The position numbers and the translations under genes are program-made. A stretch of 25,473 bases of DNA from Bacillota bacterium. GTDB lineage: Bacteria > Bacillota > Clostridia > Acetivibrionales > DSM-1351. Of the stretch, positions 7,626 through 15,111 are shown piece after piece. The notes beneath the pieces are model-generated. The model made no database searches. It was not told the DNA's origin and was given only the letters and a program-made list of their open reading frames with translations. Where the stretch lies: NCBI GenBank assembly GCA_023441625.1, contig JAEZOA010000120.1:1-25473 (forward strand), given 5' to 3'. Numbering within the stretch: position 1 is the first letter of the stretch; the number at the start of each line of letters is the position of its first letter.

Positions 7626-9980
7626 TTATTTCATCAATATTATTACACTATGGGTCGTTCCTGCTTCAAATACTGGTATTTTTTCAACCTCTGCACCATC
7701 AACAGTTATCTTTGCTATACCAGCACTCACTCCATTTGGGTTTTGCACCTCGATATTATATGTAGCACCTCTAAAAACTCTTTTTGCCTTAAAGCCTTGC
7801 CAGTGTGACGGTATACACGGGTCAACAATCAAGGAATCAAAATGTGCCCTAATTCCTAAAATATACTGACTTGATGCTACCAGATTCCATGCTGCTGTTC
7901 CCGATAGCCATGAATTTCTGCCAATACCGAATTGAGGATTTTCTTTCCCAAGTATATTCTGACAGTATACATAAGGCTCTACCTCATAAAGTTCAGCATC
8001 GTCATTTCTCCTTCCCGGAAGGATTTGACTATAGTATTCAAAGGCCTTATCTCCATTTCCAAGCATTATCTCAGAAATCATCATCCAAGGATTAGTATGT
8101 AGGAATATTCCACCATTTTCCTTTGTACCTGGTGGATATGTGGTAACACCTCCCTTAGTCTCATCATGTTCTGTATAGGATGGATACATTGTCACAATTC
8201 CAAACTTGGAGTTCAAATATTTATCTACTGACTTCATACATTTTTCAGCCTGATCAGCGTCTGCAACCTTACCCAAAACTGCCCATGACTGTGAATTAAT
8301 AAATATTTTACCGAACTTATTCTCTTTTGACCCAAGAGGCTCTCCATTGTCATCGAATGCTCTCTTGTACCATTCTCCATCCCAGCTACTTTCATTTATT
8401 GCATTTTTCATTTCCTCATGCATAGCAGTATACTTTGAGCATAGCTCTTGATTTTTCATAAACTCGCATATTTCAACCATCTCTAAAGCTGCCCTACAAT
8501 ATAACATAGATGTAAATACACTTTCGGCAATACCTTTACCTGTATCGAGATTTAGTGTATCATTCCAGTCTGCACGTCCTGCTAAAGCAATATTGTTTGG
8601 CCCCCTATTGTTGCGAGTGAACTCTAAAGCCAAATCTAAATGCTCCATAACTGAAGCCGACGTAGCTTTGTCGTTGTATAATATAGTCTCTTTAAGAAAT
8701 TCAAAATCACCAGTTTCCTTCACATAAGCATTTACAGCCAATATCAGCCACAAATGGTCATCAGAATACCAATCAAATTTCTTTACTGGTGCATCTCCTT
8801 CGCCACCCTCACCTGTAAGCGGGAAGAACAAATGATATGCTCTGCCATCAGTAAACTGGCACTGAAGGAGTTTTATTATAAGCTGTTTAGCTTCACTTGG
8901 TATGGTATGCATAACACCTAAGGTATCCTGGGCACTATCACGAATACCCATTCCTCTTCCCAGACCTAGCTGATAAAGGGAAACAAAACGTGACCAGTTA
9001 AAAGTAGTCTTACATTGATATTGGTTCCATATATTTATGAAAAGATTCATATCTTCATCCGGTGTTTCTGCACTTAATTTTCCAGTGTAGTCCTTCCAGA
9101 AATTCTTAAGTCTTTCAAGAGCTGCCTTTGCATTTATAGGTGATAAGTATTCTTTGATATCATCTTTGATGTCTTTTCTTTCTTCAGCAAAGCCCAGAAC
9201 AAAAACCATTTCTCGTTCTTCATTGGCTTCCAAGTCAGCATCAATACAAAAAGCACCAACCCCATTCATTCTACGAGAAATAGAGTTATTACAGCTTCCT
9301 TGTTCAACAGCAAGAGGATTGCTCTCAGACCTATACTTACCAATAAAAGTTTCAAGATTTGTATCAAAGCTGCTAACCTTTTCACCAGTGGCAAAAAAAG
9401 CTGCATTATCACTAATATGATGTGGGTGATATGTAATAATGCCATCATCATATCTTCCTTGATTTATTTGCTGAACCCAATCAACATTTTGCTGATCCAT
9501 TATTGCCTGCCAAAAGCAGAACTCAGAATATGCAAAAACCTGAAGCTTTTGTGGTACTGCGCGAGTATTTGATAGCTTTACATGCCAAATTTCAAAGTTT
9601 TTATCATCTGGAACAAAATATGTAACCTCACCAATCACACCTTGGTATTCACCTGTCAAAACTGTGTATCCCATACCATGCCTGCAGCTGTAGCTATCGA
9701 GTTTCTTTTGTACTGGCTGGTAACCAGGATTCCAGTACTCTCCATTATCCTTATTTCTAATATAAATATATCTTCCAGGTCTATCCATAGGTATATTATT
9801 ATACCTATATCGCGTTACACGTCTGTTTTGGGGATCCTTATGAAAGCTGTACCCCCCTCCAGTATTTGAAACAATACCACCAAAATTACCACTCCCTATG
9901 TAGTTAATCCATGGAGTTGGTGTATCTGGCCTGGTCACAACATACTCTTTGTTCTTTTTATCAAAATACCCGTACCTCAT
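7626..9980 (-). CDS. GH94 beta-glycoside phosphorylase (cellobiose/chitobiose phosphorylase type)
   Basis: 784-residue cytoplasmic enzyme that should phosphorolyse a beta-linked disaccharide to a sugar 1-phosphate plus a free sugar. The N-terminal beta-sandwich carries the GH94 opening PTPWINYIG and GGYSFHKDP (about 20-50). The (alpha/alpha)6 barrel has GRGMGIRDSAQD (341-352), GRADWNDTLNL (468-478, holding the general-acid Asp), TYPPGTKENGGIFLH (phosphate-site His region) and WLSGTAAW. The length fits cellobiose or diacetylchitobiose phosphorylases (about 800), not cellodextrin phosphorylases (about 980). The segment after DWND is shorter than I remember in cellobiose phosphorylase, so the acceptor sugar is uncertain. 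ATG at 9980 has AAGGAGGT just upstream. A LacI-type operator lies 22 nt before the start and the LacI gene is next door. Confidence 0.9.
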   Translation of the reverse strand: MRYGYFDKKNKEYVVTRPDTPTPWINYIGSGNFGGIVSNTGGGYSFHKDPQNRRVTRYRYNNIPMDRPGRYIYIRNKDNGEYWNPGYQPVQKKLDSYSCRHGMGYTVLTGEYQGVIGEVTYFVPDDKNFEIWHVKLSNTRAVPQKLQVFAYSEFCFWQAIMDQQNVDWVQQINQGRYDDGIITYHPHHISDNAAFFATGEKVSSFDTNLETFIGKYRSESNPLAVEQGSCNNSISRRMNGVGAFCIDADLEANEEREMVFVLGFAEERKDIKDDIKEYLSPINAKAALERLKNFWKDYTGKLSAETPDEDMNLFINIWNQYQCKTTFNWSRFVSLYQLGLGRGMGIRDSAQDTLGVMHTIPSEAKQLIIKLLQCQFTDGRAYHLFFPLTGEGGEGDAPVKKFDWYSDDHLWLILAVNAYVKETGDFEFLKETILYNDKATSASVMEHLDLALEFTRNNRGPNNIALAGRADWNDTLNLDTGKGIAESVFTSMLYCRAALEMVEICEFMKNQELCSKYTAMHEEMKNAINESSWDGEWYKRAFDDNGEPLGSKENKFGKIFINSQSWAVLGKVADADQAEKCMKSVDKYLNSKFGIVTMYPSYTEHDETKGGVTTYPPGTKENGGIFLHTNPWMMISEIMLGNGDKAFEYYSQILPGRRNDDAELYEVEPYVYCQNILGKENPQFGIGRNSWLSGTAAWNLVASSQYILGIRAHFDSLIVDPCIPSHWQGFKAKRVFRGATYNIEVQNPNGVSAGIAKITVDGAEVEKIPVFEAGTTHSVIILMK

Positions 9981-10002
9981 TTGCTACCTCCTTAAAAATG
10001 TT

Positions 10003-10016
10003 TGGGAGCGTTCCCA
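10003..10016. promoter_or_regulatory. LacI/CelR-type operator upstream of the phosphorylase
   Basis: TGGGAGCGTTCCCA matches the palindrome TGGGAGCGCTCCCA, known as the operator of the LacI-family cellulose regulator CelR of Thermobifida, at 13 of 14 positions. It lies 22 nt before the phosphorylase start, in the promoter or early leader. The adjacent LacI protein is the obvious ligand. Confidence 0.8.
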
Positions 10017-10036
10017 TAATTAATAAAAAATATATT

Positions 10037-10061
10037 AAGAAGATAGATGCTATATCTTCTT
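10037..10061 (-). terminator. Hairpin between the lacI-family gene and the phosphorylase
   Basis: AAGAAGATA (10037-10045) and TATCTTCTT (10053-10061) form a perfect 9-bp stem with a 7-nt loop. On the minus strand a T-rich tract (AATATATTTTTTATT) follows. Probably a weak, AT-rich terminator for the regulator gene. Confidence 0.5.
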
Positions 10062-10133
10062 ATTTACTCAAGTTTCCCAGCTGAAAATTGTAGATGTTCA
10101 TACTTATCAATGGAAAGTTAGGTTAAAATATCT

Positions 10134-11165
10134 TTAATATCCCTCAGCGTTAATCTCTCTTTTTAAACAGGACCTTCCATAATTCAACTCAGTATCAAAT
10201 TTAATAACTCTTGGCTCAACTTCTCTTTTATCTATATTCTCTATTATCAATTTTACAGCCGCTTCCGCAATCTTCTCAATGGGCTGCTTCATTGAAGTAA
10301 GCTTGATATTTGACGGAATGAATGGTAGCATCTCACAAATATTATCAAATCCTATGATAGACAAATCTTGTGGGACACTTACACCTAATTCATTAGCTTT
10401 TTGTATTGCATCATAGCCCTGTAAGTCATTAAATGCAAACACTGCAGTGGGTGGTTCATTTAAATAAATAAGCTCCTCTATAGCTTGACTCCCAGATTTC
10501 TCTCCTGCATCAGTATATATAACATAATCCTTGTTATAGCTAATTCCATGTTCCTTAAGTGCTTCTATATACCCATCAAGTCGTTCAGAAGCAGCCTTGT
10601 GGCTTACATTCCCAGTTATGTGTGCTATTTTTGTATGTCCTAATTCAATTAAATATTCTACTGCCTTCTTTGCCCCTAAAGTATTGTTAATTATTATATT
10701 GTTTACTTTAATATCATTAAAGTGATTTTCAATTATCACCAGAGGAAATTTTGAGTCAATAATTTTCTGAACTACTTCTGTATCATTTACATCGCTACCA
10801 AATAAAATCAATCCATCAGCAGCTCCACCAGTGAAATATTGAGCATATCTCAATTTTGAATTGTAATCATCGTTAGAGCTACAAAATACAACATTATAAT
10901 TGTATTGAGCAGCATATTTTTCAAGAAGATTGGCTAAATTCAAATACAGTGAAATATTTAATACATTATATATAACTCCAATAACTCCTGCCCTTCTTGA
11001 TGCAAGACTTCTAGCAGCTTGGTTTGGTACATAGTTTAACTTTTCTATTGTGTCAATAACCTTTCTACGTGTATCCTCTTTCACACCCGGTTGGTTATTA
11101 ATTACTCTTGATACGGTAGTCTTTGAAACCCCTGCCACCCTGGCAATATCAAAAATATTACTCAC
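10134..11165 (-). CDS. LacI-family transcriptional repressor
   Basis: 343-residue DNA-binding sugar-responsive regulator. The N-terminal helix-turn-helix and hinge are clear: IFDIARVAGVSKTTVSRVIN, then NYVPNQAARSLASRR (to about 60). The periplasmic-binding-protein-like effector domain fills the rest (GLILFGS, AVFAFNDLQGYDAIQ, DLSIIGFDN). I place the start at GTG 11165 (MSNIFDIARVAG); an ATG 12 nt upstream would put the GGAGG ribosome site inside the gene. Palindromes before this gene and before the phosphorylase suggest autoregulation and control of the phosphorylase. The effector is probably the disaccharide or its product (inference). Its leader ORF is described separately. Confidence 0.93.
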   Translation of the reverse strand: MSNIFDIARVAGVSKTTVSRVINNQPGVKEDTRRKVIDTIEKLNYVPNQAARSLASRRAGVIGVIYNVLNISLYLNLANLLEKYAAQYNYNVVFCSSNDDYNSKLRYAQYFTGGAADGLILFGSDVNDTEVVQKIIDSKFPLVIIENHFNDIKVNNIIINNTLGAKKAVEYLIELGHTKIAHITGNVSHKAASERLDGYIEALKEHGISYNKDYVIYTDAGEKSGSQAIEELIYLNEPPTAVFAFNDLQGYDAIQKANELGVSVPQDLSIIGFDNICEMLPFIPSNIKLTSMKQPIEKIAEAAVKLIIENIDKREVEPRVIKFDTELNYGRSCLKREINAEGY

Positions 11166-11257
11166 GCTAACCTCCATGCCAACTTATGGCAAAAATAGTA
11201 ATGTAACATATCATGGAGGTACGCCATTAAATCATATCTGCATTTTGATTCTTTCAC
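11162..11257 (-). CDS. 31-codon leader ORF overlapping the lacI-family gene
   Basis: GTG at 11257, preceded by GGGGAGG at ideal spacing, opens a frame of 31 codons (MKESKCRYDLMAYL...KLAWRLA) whose TGA (11164-11162) overlaps the regulator's GTG start in GTGA, a 4-nt overlap typical of translational coupling. Codons 27-29 contain the regulator's ribosome site and codons 13-15 contain its exact complement. The 13-mer GGAGGTTAGCGTG occurs at both starts, so the arrangement may have come from a duplication. The peptide matches no family I know. Translation is inferred. Confidence 0.55.
   Translation of the reverse strand: MKESKCRYDLMAYLHDMLHYYFCHKLAWRLA
11170..11220 (-). promoter_or_regulatory. 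RNA hairpin sequestering the lacI-family ribosome binding site
   Basis: ACCTCCATG (minus strand 11220-11212) is the perfect complement of CATGGAGGT (11178-11170), which contains the GGAGG of the regulator gene. The arms are 33 nt apart and enclose a smaller GCCA/TGGC hairpin (11190-11187 with 11181-11178). Folded, the start would be hidden; a ribosome on the leader ORF would open it. Confidence 0.55.
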
Positions 11258-11314
11258 GCTAACCTCCCCTAGCAGCAATAAGAAATATGACATATTCCCT
11301 AGTAATATAAATGT

Positions 11315-11328
11315 AGGAAGCGCTCCCA
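11315..11328. promoter_or_regulatory. Second LacI/CelR-type operator, upstream of the regulator gene
   Basis: AGGAAGCGCTCCCA matches the palindrome TGGGAGCGCTCCCA at 12 of 14 positions. It begins 9 bp downstream of the -10 box of the regulator's promoter, over the expected transcription start, a classic autorepression position. Confidence 0.75.
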
Positions 11329-11337
11329 CATATTAGT

Positions 11338-11367
11338 ATTATACAACAAATTAAAATGTCAATACAA
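11338..11367 (-). promoter_or_regulatory. Promoter of the lacI-family gene
   Basis: Minus strand TTGTAT (11367-11362), 18-bp spacer, TATAAT (11343-11338), in the short gap after the methyltransferase gene. A nearby TTGACA is only 13 bp from the same -10 and is unlikely to be the -35. Confidence 0.6.
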
Positions 11368-11370
11368 CTA

Positions 11371-12171
11371 CTATAATATATATTTTTGTCTTACAATTTC
11401 ATAAATCATTATTGAAGCAGCAATTGACGCATTCAAAGATTCAGCCTTGCCCGGCATTGGTATTTTAACCAGTCTATCTGCCAATTTGGAGGTTTCTTCA
11501 CTTATTCCATTTGCCTCATTTCCAATAATAATTGCACTTTTACAAGTCAAATCTTCATCAAAGTAGTTATTTTGACCAGCTAAATGTGAAGCAATAACCT
11601 TATAGCCTGATTGCTTCAACAAACCTATTGTTTCATTCATATATAGTCCTTCAAAGATAGGCAAATGAAAAACTGAACCCATTGTTGAGCGTAAAACCTT
11701 TGGTGAGTATAGGTCAACACAACCCTTTGTTAAAATGACTGCGGATACTCCAGCTGCATCAGCTGTTCTTATAATGGTTCCAACATTTCCTGGATCCTGA
11801 AGGGTATCCAAAACCACAACTGAACTCCCTTGTCCAATAACCGTGTCTAAAACAAATTCTCTCTTTTTTAATACAGCGAGTATACCTTGAGGTGTTTGGG
11901 TATCTGATATTTCCTTAAAGAGCTTTTCACTGACACAGGAACAATCTTTGCAGACTGCTGTAGCCCTTTCTATTAGTTCCTTACCCCCATTTAAGCTATC
12001 AAGTTTATCTGAAATAACTATGCTAACAATATCCTGCTCATTATCAATTGCATCACTAACAAATCTTATTCCTTCAACAAAATAAAGCCCTCTTGCATCT
12101 CTGTTCTTTTTCATGTGTAAGGCCTTTATCTCTTTTATAGTATTATTCTGACTGCTCTGTATATAGTTCAT
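11371..12171 (-). CDS. TrmH/SpoU-family RNA 2'-O-ribose methyltransferase
   Basis: SAM-dependent knotted (SPOUT) methyltransferase acting on rRNA or tRNA ribose, 266 residues. The N-terminal substrate-binding domain (about 1-100) is followed by the SpoU domain with its three motifs: LQDPGNVGTIIRTADAAGV, IIIGNEANGIS and IPMPGKAESLNASIAASI. ATG at 12171 is chosen because GGAGG lies 10 nt upstream; an ATG 9 nt earlier would sit against that site. It is preceded by a truncated YdcF-like gene and followed by the lacI-family promoter. The exact target nucleotide is unknown. Confidence 0.92.
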   Translation of the reverse strand: MNYIQSSQNNTIKEIKALHMKKNRDARGLYFVEGIRFVSDAIDNEQDIVSIVISDKLDSLNGGKELIERATAVCKDCSCVSEKLFKEISDTQTPQGILAVLKKREFVLDTVIGQGSSVVVLDTLQDPGNVGTIIRTADAAGVSAVILTKGCVDLYSPKVLRSTMGSVFHLPIFEGLYMNETIGLLKQSGYKVIASHLAGQNNYFDEDLTCKSAIIIGNEANGISEETSKLADRLVKIPMPGKAESLNASIAASIMIYEIVRQKYIL

Positions 12172-12222
12172 TAACTGCATTCCTCCGATATATAATATAA
12201 ATGTCATGTCCTGCCAGCCTGT

Positions 12223-12466
12223 TTATATTTGTTTACCTTCACGATGCCTTATATAGTTTATAAACATCTGTGTGTATATATAAAGGTAAATCATACCGAT
12301 CCCTATCATTAAATATTCATGCGGAAATTTTGATTTTTCCACTGTATGGTCAATTTTAAGCTTTAACGCATATGAACTGGCTTTTCGTAGATGCCAAGGC
12401 GAAGATACTATAACTGCTGTATTTAGTTTTCTATCCTGCATAATTTTTTTTGAGTTTACTAAAAAA
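12223..12466 (-). pseudogene. C-terminal remnant of a YdcF/DUF218-family protein
   Basis: The readable frame NSKKIMQDRKLNTAVIVSSP, then WHLRKASSYALKLKID, resembles the C-terminal half of DUF218/YdcF (SanA-like) envelope proteins, where a VTSPYHxRRA motif closes the domain. A hydrophobic segment (about YLMIGIGMIYLYIYT) and a basic tail follow. An ATG at 12441 would give 72 residues, but the N-terminal two thirds of the domain are missing and the frame becomes GC-rich unrelated sequence at about 12468. The gene has been beheaded, presumably by insertion or deletion there. Confidence 0.5.
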
Positions 12467-12467
12467 G

Positions 12468-12757
12468 CAGTCGGTCGTTTCCGCTCGCAATCTCACTTCT
12501 TGCTTGCCTAGCGGACGCCCTGGTACAGCAGCTTCTTCAGTCGTCTCTCTCCTTCACAAGCTGTATTACCACCTCAACAGTAGCCCGCAGCCAATCAATC
12601 TTCGTCTTTGACTCTGCTTCTTGGGCGTGCCTTGCATGGTCAGTTGTAATCTACTTGATGCGACGCTTAGCGTCTTACAAGCAGAACAACTGTCTCAAGT
12701 GCCTTAAGTAGACAAAAATGATGTCAAGAGAGTATAGCGGGGCCTAAGTGGCAAATG
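12468..12757 (-). pseudogene. GC-richer decayed coding segment, unrecognised
   Basis: This stretch has visibly more G+C than its neighbours. The minus strand holds a protein-like run TTDHARHAQEAESKTKIDWL, then RATVEVVIQLVKERDD (about 12645-12540), with a stop just upstream (DAKRRIK, stop, ITT). A +1 shift lets it continue as TTEEAAVPGRPLGKQ. Shifts and stops indicate decay. I do not recognise the protein. It is a candidate mobile-element remnant given the truncated gene beside it. A 13-bp palindrome (12662-12674) lies within. Confidence 0.35.
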
Positions 12758-13957
12758 TCACATTAGTAACCAATCTATGATATTTATATGCCTTATTCCT
12801 TCATAGTTTGAACCAGCACCTATTTCATCAAGTGTAAGCAAAATCTTTGGATGATGGTCTGGTATTTTTTGTAGTGGTTCCAACTCCCGCTTTAACGTAC
12901 CTTCATCAAGTACTGTGGCAGATACCTGATAATAAGTTATCCCATCCATATTATTTGCAATAAAATCTACCTCTTTTTCCGCAAGTTTACCGATATTTAC
13001 CTTATAACCACGGCGACAAAGTTCTAGATATACAACATTTTCAATCTGGTGCCCCAAATCAGTTAACGCGCCAGAAATCAACATATTTCGTATTCCAGTG
13101 TCTACAATATAATATTTACCAAGTGTCTTCAAATGCTGCCTGCCTTTGATGTCATACCTATCAGCCTTATAAAAAATATAACTGTCAGTTAATGCACGAA
13201 TATAATTATCCACAGTATTGACAGATATTCTTCTTCCACTTGAATTAATGGTATCGCTAATTTTCTTAGTAGAAATAGGGCTTCCGATACTACTGGCCAT
13301 AGACTTTATGATACTTTCTAGTAACGCAACGTCTGCTATTCCTTCCCGCTTAGCAACATCCTTGACAAGAATTGTATTATATATACCATCAATATATGGC
13401 AGCACTGTAGCATCGTTTTTCTCTATGTTTACAACATAAGGAAAAGCTCCATATCTTAAATATTCATTAAATTTTTCTTTCCTAGATTTGTTTGGATTCT
13501 GATTTGCCTCGCAGTACTCCTTAAAGGAAAAAGGTAACATATCAATTGTAATATATCTCCCTGACAAAATAGTGGCTAGCTCTCCTGAGAGCATATATGC
13601 ATTTGAACCCGCGATATACACATCAACCTTGTCTTTGATAAATACACTATCTACTGCTTTTTCAAAGTTTTTGCAATTCTGTACTTCGTCTATAAAAACA
13701 TATGTGTATTTATCTTTACACAGTTTTGCTTTTATATAATTATAAAGAAGCTTATAATCTAACAACTCTTCATAATCTATATCTTCAAGATTGATAAATA
13801 TTATCTGATCGTCCTCTATACCAGTAGTTTTTAAATAATCAATGTATAATGCAAATAAAGTGGACTTGCCACAGCGTCTTACACCTGTAACAACCTTTAT
13901 AATTTGCTTTTCTTTATTGGATATGAGTTTATCCAAATACTCTTTTCTCTTAATCAT
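12758..13957 (-). CDS. AAA_14/DUF4143-family ATPase
   Basis: 399-residue P-loop ATPase of the AAA_14 plus DUF4143 architecture, common in bacterial accessory DNA and of unproven function. Walker A is GVRRCGKST (25-33), Walker B YVFIDEVQ (86-93), and GRY with PFSFKEYCE (about 145-160) is the typical region before the linker. A winged-helix-like stretch (about 200-260) precedes the DUF4143 domain, whose EVDFIA...YYQVS (about 320-340) resembles a PD-(D/E)XK nuclease-like core. The start at 13957 follows a G-run ribosome site. The gene has its own promoter and is flanked by decayed mobile DNA on both sides, so horizontal gain is plausible. Confidence 0.9.
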   Translation of the reverse strand: MIKRKEYLDKLISNKEKQIIKVVTGVRRCGKSTLFALYIDYLKTTGIEDDQIIFINLEDIDYEELLDYKLLYNYIKAKLCKDKYTYVFIDEVQNCKNFEKAVDSVFIKDKVDVYIAGSNAYMLSGELATILSGRYITIDMLPFSFKEYCEANQNPNKSRKEKFNEYLRYGAFPYVVNIEKNDATVLPYIDGIYNTILVKDVAKREGIADVALLESIIKSMASSIGSPISTKKISDTINSSGRRISVNTVDNYIRALTDSYIFYKADRYDIKGRQHLKTLGKYYIVDTGIRNMLISGALTDLGHQIENVVYLELCRRGYKVNIGKLAEKEVDFIANNMDGITYYQVSATVLDEGTLKRELEPLQKIPDHHPKILLTLDEIGAGSNYEGIRHINIIDWLLM

Positions 13958-13980
13958 TGGGTACCCCCCCTTTGATTGTT

Positions 13981-14009
13981 AATATATCACCGTAAAGATG
14001 TTTTGTCAA
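13981..14009 (-). promoter_or_regulatory. Promoter of the AAA_14 ATPase gene
   Basis: Minus strand TTGACA (14009-14004), 17-bp spacer, TATATT (13986-13981), giving a leader of about 20 nt. Strong consensus match. Nothing else was seen in 14010-14179. Confidence 0.8.
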
Positions 14010-14179
14010 CTTTTTTCTCCCCGCAGAAAAAAGTCTGTATTTTAATAAAGTTTTCCCCGGATACAGCAATACAATCTCCACCTCTATTTTAAAAACTTTA
14101 TCTTTCCAATCTATGAATATCATCTCAAATTAGTAGAAAATTATGTTACTCAGGTTAAATAACATCCATCAAAACTTGA

Positions 14180-14359
14180 GCGCTTAGCCCTTTCCTGCTG
14201 AACAAGCGTCTGGAAAACGGAAGCTTGAAATGGTCCCGTACACCCGAGCAGGCAAGACGGCTTACCCAGCAGGAATTCCGTTGGCTAATGGAAGGATCCT
14301 CTGCTGCAATCCGAAAAGAGATGGTAATTAGCTTTTTCCAGTGTCTCAAGCCTTGCTAA
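14180..14359 (+). pseudogene. IS66-family TnpB fragment
   Basis: The plus strand reads SPFLLNKRLENGSLKWSRTP, then EQARRLTQQEFRWLMEG, close to the C-terminal signature of IS66 TnpB (the IS66 Orf2 family: YKRLE-G-F-WPRT-EEARQLT-QQFRWLLEG). The frame is preceded by a TGA at 14177 and ends at TAA 14357-14359; there is no start, and no tnpA or tnpC nearby. Base composition is richer in GC than the neighbours. It is a dead insertion-sequence relic between the ATPase and the PHP gene. Confidence 0.75.
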
Positions 14360-14384
14360 TTACTTATAGACGGCAATAACTACC

Positions 14385-15098
14385 CTAAAACCAAAGTGCC
14401 TTAATCACATTTTCTATTGTTAGTCTTTCTACATCTATAAAATTTTCTTTTTCGTGAATTTTCCATAAATAATGGGCATCTGAAGAGTATATTCTCCTCA
14501 AATTATTTATTTTAGAATCTTTAGATATTACAACCTTCTCAGCATTTTTATTACTAATTTCTACACATTTGATATCTATATCTTCTGGCATAATACCGAA
14601 GCTTGATATAATGGAATTGGCTTGCCTATCTATATGGGCAGGAATTGCAACTCCACCTAGCTCAAAGTTTACCAAATAGAATACTTCATTAATTGTTATA
14701 GCTGTTGAAGTTAAAAGCAATCTGTCTTCCTTACGTATTAGTTCGTCATTCTCATCTAAAATAAGCTGTTCACCAAAAATATTCTCTTTGTTTTTGATAG
14801 CTGGTAGTTTCGAATATACAAATTTCTGCATTTCTGCTGCTTTTTCTGAATCTGGAAACAGACAAACAACATGTATTTCCTCTGCAGTCTCAATCTCCAT
14901 CCCAGGAATCACAAGTAAAGGTTTATTTTTTGCACAATTCAATACAGCTTGTACATTTGCACATGAATTATGATCTGTTATAGCTATAACATCAAGCCCC
15001 TTCAATATACTCATATTTACTATATTATTTGGGGTCATATCATTATCTGCACAAGGAGATAATGAAGAGTGTATATGTAGATCATATGCGATATTCAA
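14385..15098 (-). CDS. PHP-domain phosphoesterase
   Basis: 237-residue protein of the PHP metal-dependent phosphoesterase superfamily. Metal ligands visible: DLHIHSSLSPC (His8, His10), ITDHN (Asp42, His43), GMEIE (Glu68), EIHVVCL (His76), PAHIDR and SDAHYL. All are intact, so it should be active, on an unknown phosphate substrate. TTG at 15098 is the preferred start because GGAGG lies 5 nt upstream; an earlier TTG at 15110 overlaps that site. It follows the second DRTGG gene by 13 nt and is the last gene of the hydrogenase-linked operon. Related PHP genes recur beside clostridial [FeFe]-hydrogenase-like genes (memory, not searched). Confidence 0.9.
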   Translation of the reverse strand: MNIAYDLHIHSSLSPCADNDMTPNNIVNMSILKGLDVIAITDHNSCANVQAVLNCAKNKPLLVIPGMEIETAEEIHVVCLFPDSEKAAEMQKFVYSKLPAIKNKENIFGEQLILDENDELIRKEDRLLLTSTAITINEVFYLVNFELGGVAIPAHIDRQANSIISSFGIMPEDIDIKCVEISNKNAEKVVISKDSKINNLRRIYSSDAHYLWKIHEKENFIDVERLTIENVIKALWF

Positions 15099-15111
15099 GG
15101 CTTCCTCCAAA

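Noticed and set aside
11344..11361. TTGACA near 11360 as the -35 box of the lacI-family promoter
   Set aside because: It stands only 13 bp from the TATAAT; the TTGTAT just upstream gives a workable 18-bp spacer.
12662..12674. Perfect GACGCT-T-AGCGTC palindrome as an operator
   Set aside because: It lies in a decayed segment with no promoter nearby and no second copy, so chance or relic is the simpler reading.
14155..14349. A 64-codon minus-strand frame
   Set aside because: It is antisense to the IS66 TnpB relic, whose plus-strand protein signature is clear; no ribosome site.
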